NCBI RefSeq assembly: GCF_002483225.1
Contig: NZ_DLHL01000061.1
Span: 10,993-74,992 of the forward strand
From: Gemmatimonas sp. UBA7669
Lineage (GTDB): Bacteria; Gemmatimonadota; Gemmatimonadetes; Gemmatimonadales; Gemmatimonadaceae
Direction: 5' to 3'
Length of the DNA stretch: 64,000 bases
A program made the translations under genes and the position numbers. The notes beneath the pieces were generated by a model. It was given only the letters and a program-made list of their open reading frames with translations, ran no database searches and was not told where the DNA came from. Position 1 is the stretch's first letter; every line of letters starts with the position of its first letter. This document shows, piece after piece, positions 18,822 through 26,990 of this stretch.

Positions 18822-19931
18822 ATGCACACCACTCGCATGATCAAGGCGCTCGGCGCCCTCTCCTTCCTTCTGGGCGCTCAGCTGAGCGCCCAGGGGCCGG
18901 GAGGCATACTTCCCACGCCGCAGGACACACCCAATCGTCAGGGTACCCGCGGCGCCAACTTCCTCCACATCGGCATCGGCGCCCGCGGCGGCGCCATGGC
19001 CGGCTCGGTGGGCTCCACCATTGCCGGCCCCACGGCCTGGTACTGGAACCCGGCCGGTGCGGCCACGTCGGAAGGGTTTGATCTCACGGCCGGTCGCCAG
19101 AACCTCTACGGTGATCTCGGCCTCGGGCAGACCTACGCGGCCGCTTCCATTCCGCTCATCGGCGGTGTGGTGGGCCTGAGCCTCAACACGCTCAACTCGG
19201 GCAACATGCTCCGCACCACGGAGCAGAACCCGTTTGGCGAGCGTCTTGGCGGATCGAGTTTCTCCTGGACGTCCACGGCGCTCTCCATCGGATACGCCAA
19301 GCGCATCACCGACCGTCTGTCGGTCGGCTTCCAGGGCAAGTACATCACCGAAGGCATCACCGACGTGAGCACCAGCTGGGTGGCCTTCGACGTGGGCACG
19401 CAGTTCAACACGGGTCTCTACGGCCTCGTGCTGGGTGGTGCCATCCAGAACGTGGGTGGCCAGTCGCGCGCCGACGGTGCGTTGCTGACCCGCTTCATCC
19501 AGACCGGTGACGGCACGCAGATTCGCGAAAACCGCCGCGTGGCGTTCTATACGGCGCAGACGGAAATCCCGGTGGAATTCCGTCTCTCGGTGGGCTCGGA
19601 CCTCCTGGGCACGAGCAACTCACTGTTCGGTGGCGCCGGTGGCAAGCATCTGCTCAACGCGGAAGTCTCCATCAGCGACGCGACCGACTACTCCACGCAG
19701 TATGGCCTGGGCGTTGAGTACGGCTTCCGCAATACCGTGTTCCTGCGCGGCGGCAAGCGCTTCTACAACGACGATCGCTGGGTGGGCGGCAGCGCCGCTA
19801 CCTACGGCATGGCTGGTGGCTTCGGTCTGCGTGTGCCGCTCAAGGGTCGTGCGCTCAAGTTCGACTACTCCTTCCAGAACGCCGGCGCGCTGCAGAACAT
19901 CCAGATCTTCTCCCTCGAGGTGACGCGATGA
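18822..19931 (+). CDS. PorV/PorQ-family outer-membrane protein
   Basis: A 369-residue FadL-like barrel. A short signal peptide (ALSFLLGAQLSAQ) leads to the family opening FLHIGIGARGGAMAGSVGST followed by AWYWNPAGAA, which is the characteristic PorV/PorQ (UPF0164) motif of a small loop before the first strand. In Bacteroidota, PorV shuttles type IX substrates to the attachment complex. Here it follows directly, 11 bases after, the gene of a protein with a type IX-like C-terminus, which supports a working pair. The stop overlaps the next start (ATGA). Confidence 0.85.
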   Translation: MHTTRMIKALGALSFLLGAQLSAQGPGGILPTPQDTPNRQGTRGANFLHIGIGARGGAMAGSVGSTIAGPTAWYWNPAGAATSEGFDLTAGRQNLYGDLGLGQTYAAASIPLIGGVVGLSLNTLNSGNMLRTTEQNPFGERLGGSSFSWTSTALSIGYAKRITDRLSVGFQGKYITEGITDVSTSWVAFDVGTQFNTGLYGLVLGGAIQNVGGQSRADGALLTRFIQTGDGTQIRENRRVAFYTAQTEIPVEFRLSVGSDLLGTSNSLFGGAGGKHLLNAEVSISDATDYSTQYGLGVEYGFRNTVFLRGGKRFYNDDRWVGGSAATYGMAGGFGLRVPLKGRALKFDYSFQNAGALQNIQIFSLEVTR

Positions 19932-20635
19932 AGCGGCCGCTCCTTGCTCTCGCCATGCTGGCCCTCGGGGCCGGCGTGGCCGGGGCCGGTGTGGCCGGCG
20001 CCCAGGTCACGCCCAAGCGCTTCGCCGTGGTCACGCGTCTTGGGGCCATTTCCCCGGAAAAGGCCGCCAGTCAGGAAACGGCGGGTGTGATCGGCCTTGA
20101 TGCCGAGTACGCCTTCAACAAGTACTTCGGCCTTGGCACCGCGCTCGACATCGGGCGCGGCAACACGCGCCGCGAAGACTTCGTGCAGCGTCTGCGCTTC
20201 GGCAATCCGGCGGTGGCTGGTGGCGACACCATCTACTACCAGCAGCTCGGTCAGCCGGTCAACACGCTCAACCTCACCCTGTTCGGTTCACTGCGCGTTC
20301 CCGGCAAGGTGTCGCCGTACGCGGTGGGTGGCGTGGGTTCCTACGTGCTCATCATGGACGCGCTGGCCAACGGCTCCACGCGCTACATGAGCGGCATGTC
20401 CCTCACCGGCGGCGCCGGCGTGAACATCAAGTTCAGCGAACAATACGGCATCCAGTTTGACGTGCGGGCGCTGCAGTTCCAGAACTTCGAGCGCGCCAAG
20501 CTCGATCCTTCGGATGGCCGCTTCCCGAACAACTGGTTCCCGGAAGATCTGCCCACACCGCCGGCGGCCAAGAACTCGGTGCTCAACACGACCTTCACCC
20601 TCGGATTCCGGTACGTGCCGGGGGCGGGCAACTGA
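19928..20635 (+). CDS. Small outer-membrane beta-barrel protein
   Basis: A 235-residue exported protein with signal peptide MKRPLLALAMLALGAGVAGA and repeated alternating aromatic/aliphatic strands (FGLGTALDIG; LNLTLFGSLRVPG; VSPYAVGGVGSYVLIM), ending in the barrel-type strand TFTLGFRYVPGAGN. This fits an OmpA/OmpW-like 8-strand barrel. The start codon overlaps the stop of the PorV gene, so translation is coupled. It could be an accessory of the PorV-like exporter or a structural porin; nothing in the sequence decides. Confidence 0.7.
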   Translation: MKRPLLALAMLALGAGVAGAGVAGAQVTPKRFAVVTRLGAISPEKAASQETAGVIGLDAEYAFNKYFGLGTALDIGRGNTRREDFVQRLRFGNPAVAGGDTIYYQQLGQPVNTLNLTLFGSLRVPGKVSPYAVGGVGSYVLIMDALANGSTRYMSGMSLTGGAGVNIKFSEQYGIQFDVRALQFQNFERAKLDPSDGRFPNNWFPEDLPTPPAAKNSVLNTTFTLGFRYVPGAGN

Positions 20636-20638
20636 TCG

Positions 20639-21748
20639 ATGACGACCACGCACAAGATTCTCCTCGGTCTCGCATCGGCGGCCGTACTCGCCGCCTGTGA
20701 AGACACCCGATCGGTCACCACGGCACCCGGTGGCGGTTTCGGCTACGGCGTCACGCTGGGCAAGCCCGCTGCCGCGAACGTGCCGCGCGGCAGCATCCGC
20801 TTCCCGGTCGCAGGCCGCTTGGCGTCGGCCAATCCGGCCAACGACTCCATTGTCGTGGAACTGCTCACGGCGGACACACTGGCCGCTGGCGCGCAGTACG
20901 TGGTGTGGGCGGCCAACGACTCGGCCACGCGCTTCGTGCGTCTCACGGGCACGCTCACGGTGACCCGTACGGACACGACACAGAACCAGGCGGGTGACCT
21001 GGTGTTCAGCACCAGCACCACCACACGCAACAGCGTGAACGGTTGGGGGGTGGGCGGACCAAACGTCCGCGTCCGATTCCGCGCCTTCCGCGCCGGACAG
21101 GCTGGTCTGGCCAACACGGACTCGATCGGTCAGATCATCGTGTCCACGGAAACCGGCACGGTGGGCACGGCGCCTGGCGTCATCCGCAGCGTATGGGGGC
21201 GTTTCTCCGAAGCCGCCTCCAGCGTGACGGCCATCCGCTTTGGCACCTGGGGGCGCAGTCTGGCGCAGCAGCGCCTTTTCACGCTGAGCGGTGCATCGCC
21301 GGGCTTCGTCGCCAATCCCACCATCACGCCGCGCGGTCGCGTGGAGTTGCGTGAGGGTGTGGTGGTGGCCATCGACTCCAACTACTTCCGTCCGCCGGTG
21401 GGCTACTATTACGCCATGTTTGCGGTGAAGGTGGATTCGCTGTCCAACCGTCCCATCGACACGCTGTATCTTGGCGTGCGGACGGGGCCGGCGCCGGAGC
21501 GCGCGTCGATGTTCGATGCGGACTCCGATGCGTCGCTGTCCATCAACGATGTCATCTTCGCCATGAACCAGCGGGTGAAGCTCGACACGATCTCCGGTGC
21601 CTCGGGTACGCTTGGCCCGTCCGAGCGTCCGCTCAAGGAGTTCGGCTTCATCAACGTGACGCTGCAGAGCAAGGCGGCGCCGCAGGGCGTGATGGGGTCG
21701 GGGATCATCATGCAGGCTGCGTTGCCGCCGAGCATTCGCGGGCGGTAA
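20639..21748 (+). CDS. Lipoprotein with EF-hand/dockerin-like segment
   Basis: A 369-residue predicted lipoprotein: the N-terminus LLGLASAAVLAAC carries a lipobox with Cys near residue 20. The rest is beta-rich and Thr/Ser-rich, without a recognised family. Near residue 300 the segment FDADSDASLSINDVIFAM has the spacing of a calcium-binding loop (D-x-D-x-D-x-S-L-x-x-x-D) as in one half of a dockerin. It is the last gene of the operon, three bases after the barrel gene, and is followed by a terminator. A cell-surface role with the secreted 1454-residue protein is inferred from position only. Confidence 0.6.
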   Translation: MTTTHKILLGLASAAVLAACEDTRSVTTAPGGGFGYGVTLGKPAAANVPRGSIRFPVAGRLASANPANDSIVVELLTADTLAAGAQYVVWAANDSATRFVRLTGTLTVTRTDTTQNQAGDLVFSTSTTTRNSVNGWGVGGPNVRVRFRAFRAGQAGLANTDSIGQIIVSTETGTVGTAPGVIRSVWGRFSEAASSVTAIRFGTWGRSLAQQRLFTLSGASPGFVANPTITPRGRVELREGVVVAIDSNYFRPPVGYYYAMFAVKVDSLSNRPIDTLYLGVRTGPAPERASMFDADSDASLSINDVIFAMNQRVKLDTISGASGTLGPSERPLKEFGFINVTLQSKAAPQGVMGSGIIMQAALPPSIRGR

Positions 21749-21768
21749 GGCGCGGTTGGGTAACGAGG

Positions 21769-21804
21769 AACGGCCCGGATGCGATGAGTGTCCGGGCCGT
21801 TTTC
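21769..21804 (+). terminator. Terminator of the PorV-type operon
   Basis: AACGGCCCGGA pairs with TCCGGGCCGTT across an 11-base loop and is followed by TTCC. It lies 21 bases after the lipoprotein stop codon. Confidence 0.85.
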
Positions 21805-21838
21805 CTTTGTTGTGATTGGGGCCTTCGAACCACAGTCG

Positions 21839-22020
21839 CCATCCACTGCTGTGCGCTCTGGGCTGTGGGCTATGGGTGTGAGTGGATCGAGGGCGAGATC
21901 ACGCGATCCATGGCACCGGTGTCTGACTACTGCGCCGAGATGTCGTGGATCGCGTGATGCATGACGCCAAACCACCCACACTCATAGCCCACAGCCCAGA
22001 GCGCAAAGCAGTGGATCGCC
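21839..22020. repeat. Long two-layer palindrome
   Basis: The outer arms of about 46 bases (21839-21886 and about 21972-22020), containing GCTCTGGGCTGTGGGCTAT and its complement, match except for about four positions. Inside them ATCACGCGATCCA (from about 21898) pairs perfectly with TGGATCGCGTGAT across ~37 unpaired bases. It fills the gap between the convergent PorV operon and the propeller-like gene. Its sequence is unlike the repeat at 10743, but the nested design is the same. Confidence 0.85.
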
Positions 22021-22036
22021 GCCGCTGTTGAACGAC

Positions 22037-23326
22037 CTATTTCTGCTCCACCCGAATCATCTCCTGCCTCCCCCGATCCCCCACCCACATCTTCCCGTTC
22101 AAATTTCGCACCAACGTCGCGAACGGAAACTGCCGACTCGAATCAATGATCCGCGGCTCGGGACTGAGCGCAATCCGATAGACCCCATCCACGCCACCTG
22201 CGGCATACAGCGTGTCGCCCAGGAACTCCACGTCGAACACAAAACGCGGCTCGCCCACCATGCGCAGCGGGCTGATGACGCCGCCGCCCTGTGTGGCGCT
22301 TAGTGACGCCCGCGGATACACGAGCAAGCCCGCATCGCCCAGAGCGATGGCGAGATAGTTGCTCCCCACTGCCACCCGGCGTGCGCCGGGCGGTATGCTC
22401 AGCGCATCGCCGCTGCGCAGTCCCTGTTCGGTGACGGTGATGGCGGTGAGTGACGAATCGGTCGTGGCCCACCAATGGTTGGCACGAGCGTCCCAGATGA
22501 GTGAATTCACCGGCAGTGGTGTGACAAGCGTGTCGGTCACCGCGCTTTGCCCCTCGCGCATGAGTCGCAGCGTGCTGCCCGATGCACTCAGCACCGCGCT
22601 GCCGTCGCTGGCCAACGCCGACACGGCGCCATCACTGACCCGCCGCGCCGGTCCGGTCAGCAGCGGGGTTTCGAACAGCGCCGTGCCCGTGCCAAGTACA
22701 ATGGCCGAGCGTGAAGGCAGCAGCGCCACCTGACGAATGGCGCGCAAACCGGCCGCACGGCGCGCCGTGGCCGCAGGCTTGGCCAGCCGCGTGTTGAGCA
22801 CCTGCACGCCGCTGTCGCTCGCTACGACGAACAGGGAGTCTGCGGCTTCGGCCCAGTTGGGTGGCGAGAGCAGCGGCGCCGCCAGCGTGCTGAACTCCAC
22901 CGTGTTGCCTTCGCGCGGTGTGAGCGCGATGCGTTGGGTCTCGAGCTCACGGGCCAGAAACAGTCCCGCAATGGCCCCGGTAATGGTGAGATAGGGCAGC
23001 GCGCAGTCGAGTGGCTCGCAATTGCTGCCGCGCTGTCCGCCCTCACTTACCGCCCAGTACCCCATGGCCAATCCGGCACCGGTCGCGGCACCAAGCACCG
23101 TGTACTTGGCCAGGCGCGAACCGGACACCTTGCCCATGCTGGTGCGGGTCGCGATCTCACTGCGTTGCAAGCCCGACGGTGCGTCCTGCGCAGGCAGTGC
23201 CGTCAAGCCAGTCGACAGGGCGAGCAGGGCGCCCGCCATGGCCAAGGTGGCGCGCGGCGCATTGCGCTGGGTCGCAGCGCTGCGAGCGGCCACAACGGGG
23301 GAGGGAAGGCGGCAGGACATACTCAT
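22037..23326 (-). CDS. Membrane-anchored beta-propeller-like protein, function unknown
   Basis: About 430 residues. An N-terminal hydrophobic stretch (ATLAMAGALLALSTGLTALPAQ) looks like a signal peptide. Two more hydrophobic segments follow (YTVLGAATGAGLAMGYWAV and LPYLTITGAIAGLFLA). The C-terminal two thirds consist of repeated short beta units (ADSLFVVASDSGVQVLNTRL; VSALASDGSAVLSAS; GDTLYAAGGVDGVYRIAL), as in WD40/PQQ-like propellers. The ATG at 23326 is chosen because it lies five bases past the stop of the upstream GWxTD gene; an alternative ATG follows two codons on. The two genes probably form an operon. No enzyme motif is visible. Confidence 0.6.
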   Translation of the reverse strand: MSMSCRLPSPVVAARSAATQRNAPRATLAMAGALLALSTGLTALPAQDAPSGLQRSEIATRTSMGKVSGSRLAKYTVLGAATGAGLAMGYWAVSEGGQRGSNCEPLDCALPYLTITGAIAGLFLARELETQRIALTPREGNTVEFSTLAAPLLSPPNWAEAADSLFVVASDSGVQVLNTRLAKPAATARRAAGLRAIRQVALLPSRSAIVLGTGTALFETPLLTGPARRVSDGAVSALASDGSAVLSASGSTLRLMREGQSAVTDTLVTPLPVNSLIWDARANHWWATTDSSLTAITVTEQGLRSGDALSIPPGARRVAVGSNYLAIALGDAGLLVYPRASLSATQGGGVISPLRMVGEPRFVFDVEFLGDTLYAAGGVDGVYRIALSPEPRIIDSSRQFPFATLVRNLNGKMWVGDRGRQEMIRVEQK

Positions 23327-23330
23327 GACC

Positions 23331-25622
23331 TCATGGGCGGGCAATGGAAAATTCGCGTTGGGATGACGTGGTCCGTCCACTGACCTGGTCGGTCACGTTC
23401 ACGGTCAGTCGATACCGTCCCGACGGAGAGGTACCAAGACCGAGCGTCAGGAGTTCCGGCAGACGGCGACGGTTCTCCGGCGTGGCCGGTGCCTCACGGG
23501 AAAAGCGCAGGGCCAGCTTGTCCTCGCCCACCGCCGAGAATCCCACCAGGTCAGCCACGCCGCCAAAGAAACGCGCCATGGGGTCGCGGCCGCGATCGAT
23601 CGACAGCACCGTGACCTGCACCTCGATCTCATAGCGCAGGCGCTGCTCGGCGTTGGACGCGAGGCCGTAGAGCTCCCAGTACAGGCTGAAGGTATCGCGC
23701 GGTGCGATGCTGAGCGCACCGAGCGGTTGCACACCCATCTCGTTCCAGCGCGCCGTACGCGACGCGGCGCTGGCCGTGTTGGTCAAACGCCGCGCGAGCA
23801 TCAAGTCGCTGGACACCAGCGTCCGGGCCAGCATGGCCGAGTCACTGCGCAGTGCCGGCAAGTCGGCCTGCGCACGTGCGCCAGCCACGTCGAGATCCGT
23901 ATCCACCGCTTCGAGTCGCAGTCGCGTATCGCGCGCCGGGACGTGTAAGGTCCACTGCCTATACAGCGGTGTCGTGGCGGGTATCTGCACTCGTGCGCTG
24001 GTTTGCGAGGTCATGCGCAGCATGCCTGGCGGTCCGCTGCGCAGTTGCAATGACAGCAGGCCCACATCCACGGGGGCGTCGGCATAGAGCCGTTCAATGG
24101 GCACGTCACCGGCAATCACCACTTCCATGCTGTCGGGACGCGCGCCGGCAAAGCGCGTCACCTGCACGGGAATGCTGTCGGTGCGCGTGGCCAACGCCAG
24201 GTTCTCGAGCGCGAACGGGTTCACTTCGCGTTGCGCCTCGGCGTGGTCGCGATAGTTGCCCGCGAAGTAAGCGTAGTTGAAGGCGGGCGGTCCCGTGAAG
24301 ACGAAGTCCAACTTTGCACGCGGGTAATGCCACACCGTCATGACGCGGCCCAGCGCATCGCGCGCGTCGATGTTGACCTGCGGCGAGAAGGTGGCAATGA
24401 CGGGTGGCTCGCCATACCGCGCGAGAATGAGCGCACGATCGGTGCGCCAACCGGACTGCCTGGTGTCCTCGTCGGTGTAGTGCAGGTCGGCGTAGGCCAT
24501 GCGCGAGAGAAACTCGAGTCGCGCTTCATTTTCCGGGGTGGCCAGCAGCGGGTCGGCGGCCTCCCAGTATGCGCTATCGGTTCGCGCCCGCTCGTCGGGC
24601 GGCAGTCCGGCCACACGCACGGAATCGCCCTTGCGCACAATGCGTCCGAGATCGAGAAACTCGCTGCGCTCGGCCGGCAACATGCGCGCGATGGCCAACG
24701 TGAAGTGACTGTCGGCTTCGGCCAGTCTGTTCAGTCGAAAGGCCGCGAGGCCGGCCGCCATGTAGGCCCGATAGCTCGCCGCCACGGCGCCCGTCGGATG
24801 CAATTGCAACGTACTGCGCACCAGCGCCAGCATTTCGTCATAACGCCTCTGATCGTAGAGCAGATCGAGCAGCGCCGTGAGGCTGCGCAGATCATCCGCG
24901 CTGAAGCGCAGCGCCTGCCGGAAATACTCTTCGGCCTCGTAGCGATCGGTGTTGCCGGCGTCCTGAATGGGAATGGACAGTTGCTCAAGAAACTCGCGCG
25001 TGTAGTTGGGCAGCACGAGTGCCTGCAGCGGGTCGAAAATGTTGGGTCCCGTGTACAGGCGCCGGTCGCGCCCGGTGAGGTAGCGACGGCGCTTCACCTC
25101 ACCCAGCTCACGATTGGCCTCCACGACTGAGGCGGTGTCTCCGGAGGCCGCGGCAATGCCAAGGGCGCGTTTGAACAGCCGCTCGGCCTGCACGCGCTGA
25201 AGCGGCGAGCGCAGCAGCAGCCGCGCCAAGGCCAGCTGATAGCGCGGGTTGCTGCCGTCGAGATCCGCCGCGCGATTGAGCAGCCGGGCTGCAATGAAGC
25301 GTTCGGGCGCATCGCTGAAATTGAGACTGGCCTTCTGCATGAGCAGCAGGCCGCGCCAATACAGCGCCTCCGTGTCGCGCGGCGATTGATCGGTCGCGCG
25401 TTCGAGCAGATCGAGGGCCGTTGCCGTGTCACCGCGATCGGCCAGGGCCCGCGCGTCTCGTACCAGTGCTTCGGTGGGACGGGGCGCACGCGGGTTCGCG
25501 ATCAGGGCGGCAGAACGCGTGGTGTCCTGCGCGATGAGGCCGGAGGGCCAGCCACTCAGGCCCAGCAGGCCGATGGCGGCTGCCAACCGCACGAGGGCGG
25601 TGGCATGAAAGGGGAGAAACAC
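23331..25622 (-). CDS. GWxTD domain-containing protein with TPR repeats
   Basis: A 763-residue exported protein with signal peptide (LVRLAAAIGLLGLSGWPSGL, cleaved near IAQD). Residues 45-300 contain TPR-like helical pairs (ALADRGDTATALDLLERATD; DTEALYWRGLLLMQKASLNF). The middle holds GWRTD followed by RALILARYGEPP, which is the defining GWxTD motif; the rest is beta-rich. GWxTD proteins occur in Gemmatimonadota, Acidobacteriota and related groups and have no settled role. It heads a two-gene minus-strand unit and is divergent from the gene at 25764, with 141 bases between them for both promoters. Confidence 0.82.
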   Translation of the reverse strand: MFLPFHATALVRLAAAIGLLGLSGWPSGLIAQDTTRSAALIANPRAPRPTEALVRDARALADRGDTATALDLLERATDQSPRDTEALYWRGLLLMQKASLNFSDAPERFIAARLLNRAADLDGSNPRYQLALARLLLRSPLQRVQAERLFKRALGIAAASGDTASVVEANRELGEVKRRRYLTGRDRRLYTGPNIFDPLQALVLPNYTREFLEQLSIPIQDAGNTDRYEAEEYFRQALRFSADDLRSLTALLDLLYDQRRYDEMLALVRSTLQLHPTGAVAASYRAYMAAGLAAFRLNRLAEADSHFTLAIARMLPAERSEFLDLGRIVRKGDSVRVAGLPPDERARTDSAYWEAADPLLATPENEARLEFLSRMAYADLHYTDEDTRQSGWRTDRALILARYGEPPVIATFSPQVNIDARDALGRVMTVWHYPRAKLDFVFTGPPAFNYAYFAGNYRDHAEAQREVNPFALENLALATRTDSIPVQVTRFAGARPDSMEVVIAGDVPIERLYADAPVDVGLLSLQLRSGPPGMLRMTSQTSARVQIPATTPLYRQWTLHVPARDTRLRLEAVDTDLDVAGARAQADLPALRSDSAMLARTLVSSDLMLARRLTNTASAASRTARWNEMGVQPLGALSIAPRDTFSLYWELYGLASNAEQRLRYEIEVQVTVLSIDRGRDPMARFFGGVADLVGFSAVGEDKLALRFSREAPATPENRRRLPELLTLGLGTSPSGRYRLTVNVTDQVSGRTTSSQREFSIARP

Positions 25623-25763
25623 TCCTGAAAGTTAGTGCGCATTCGTGATTCCGGACACGGTGTATGTGACGAATGGGCATGGAACCGGGGGGGAGTGATC
25701 ACGTAGAATGCGCAGGGAGCGCGCCGACCGGCGCGTCCTGACCGCTTCACGCAAGGAGACTTC

Positions 25764-26435
25764 ATGACGGACTTATCGCGCCGCGTGTTCGCGCGGGTAT
25801 TGGCTGGTATCGCCACGATGACCACCATGACGGCGGCGCCTCTCGCGGCGCAGGCCTGGAACTACCCGGCCATGCAGGTGCTGAGCGCCAGTGAACGCGA
25901 CTATTCTGCGGCGCTGGTTGGCGGCGCGGGTACCACCATGCTGTTTCAGTGGCGCGAGGGTGCGGGCCGCGGCTTGCACTTCCAGCTGGATGCCGGTCTG
26001 GCCGACCCCAAGGGCCGTCAGGACGTGTTGTTGTTTGTCGGCGGCGGGCTGGGTAAGGAGCTGGCGCGTGCACGCGGTGACCAGCCGTTGGACGTATTGC
26101 TCACGGCCTCAGCGGGTCTCGCCTTCGGCGACAACGCCCAGTACTTCCGTGTCCCGTTTGGCGTGAGCGTGGGACACACCTTTGCGCTCGAAGAGGGCAT
26201 GTCGCTCACGCCCTTTGTGCATCCGCGACTTGCGCTCGACGCCTGCGGGTCCTGCCGTCACGATGACGACAGCGACGTGAGTGCGAGCCTGAGCTTTGAC
26301 CTCGGCGTGAACTGGCAGGTCAATCGCCACTTTGCCCTGCGGGTCGCGGGTGCCTTCAGCGGCAGCCGCATCGTGGGCAGCGATGAAACGCTGGCGGTGG
26401 GCTTCACCTGGACGCCGGCGGGCTTGCGGCGCTAG
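25764..26435 (+). CDS. Predicted small outer-membrane beta-barrel protein
   Basis: A 223-residue exported protein. A good ribosome site (AAGGAG) precedes the ATG. The signal peptide runs through VLAGIATMTTMTAAPLAAQA. The mature part shows strands typical of small barrels (GRGLHFQLDAGLAD; VLLFVGGGLGKEL; SLSFDLGVNWQVN) and ends in LAVGFTWTPAGLRR. A CGSCRHDDDSD loop has two Cys and an acidic run that might bind a cation. It stands alone with its own terminator. No specific family was recognised. Confidence 0.6.
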   Translation: MTDLSRRVFARVLAGIATMTTMTAAPLAAQAWNYPAMQVLSASERDYSAALVGGAGTTMLFQWREGAGRGLHFQLDAGLADPKGRQDVLLFVGGGLGKELARARGDQPLDVLLTASAGLAFGDNAQYFRVPFGVSVGHTFALEEGMSLTPFVHPRLALDACGSCRHDDDSDVSASLSFDLGVNWQVNRHFALRVAGAFSGSRIVGSDETLAVGFTWTPAGLRR

Positions 26436-26457
26436 CACCGGCAACTCACTACCTGCG

Positions 26458-26499
26458 ACCCGGCACTGACTCCTGCGAGGAGTTGGTGCCGGGTTTGTT
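26458..26499 (+). terminator. Terminator after the small barrel gene
   Basis: ACCCGGCACTGACTCCT pairs imperfectly with AGGAGTTGGTGCCGGGT around GCG, followed by TTGTTGTTT. It lies 22 bases after the stop codon. Confidence 0.85.
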
Positions 26500-26626
26500 G
26501 TTTCAGGGGGCCAGTGGTTCGGGGCGGGACCGCATTCCACTTATGAGACATTAATCATTAGCGACGCATATACGCGATGGGACGAAACGCTCCTGCGGTG
26601 GACGAACCGCGCCTCGCGAGTCGGGA

Positions 26627-26655
26627 TTGAAATCTGGTGACGCGATCGGTACTCT
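26627..26655 (+). promoter_or_regulatory. Putative promoter of the SusCD locus
   Basis: TTGAAA (26627-26632) and TACTCT (26650-26655) are 17 bases apart. They are the best-spaced sigma70-like boxes in the 555-base gap, and would give a leader of about 330 bases. The -10 box is poor, so this is tentative. The rest of the gap before it holds no gene. Confidence 0.35.
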
Positions 26656-26776
26656 TGCTGTTCTTGAGTTCGGGACAATTGGTGCGACGGGCGGTTTTGG
26701 TCCCCGGCGCGCCGGTCATCCCATCCCACCGATAGTTCCTCCCGCCTCCAGTCCGTTCATCCCCCGGTGTTCCGTG

Positions 26777-26946
26777 GGACGAGCTGCGCGTCATCCGCTG
26801 CGGCTCGTCCGGTCCCTCCGGGTTCTGTTGGTCCCGCCACCTTCCTCCACGGGTGTCGGGCTCCTCACCCGGCTCAACGTCCCAACCTCCACCACGGGAC
26901 TTGGGCCGGGTGCGCGGGTGCCGCACGGTTGTGCGGTGCCCGCGGG
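26777..26946 (+). promoter_or_regulatory. Structured 5' leader of the SusC gene with two hairpins
   Basis: Hairpin one pairs GGACGAGC (26777) with GCTCGTCC (ending 26810). Hairpin two (26913-26946) pairs CGCGGGTGCCGCAC with GTGCGGTGCCCGCG around GGTT, 14 pairs including two wobbles, followed by TTTCTCTC. The second lies about 45 bases before the ATG and could act as an attenuator-type terminator or control translation. The hairpins are read directly; the role is inferred. Confidence 0.5.
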
Positions 26947-26990
26947 TTTCTCTCCCCCGTTTCCGGCACTTTTTTGGCCGAGGGCTGAGC

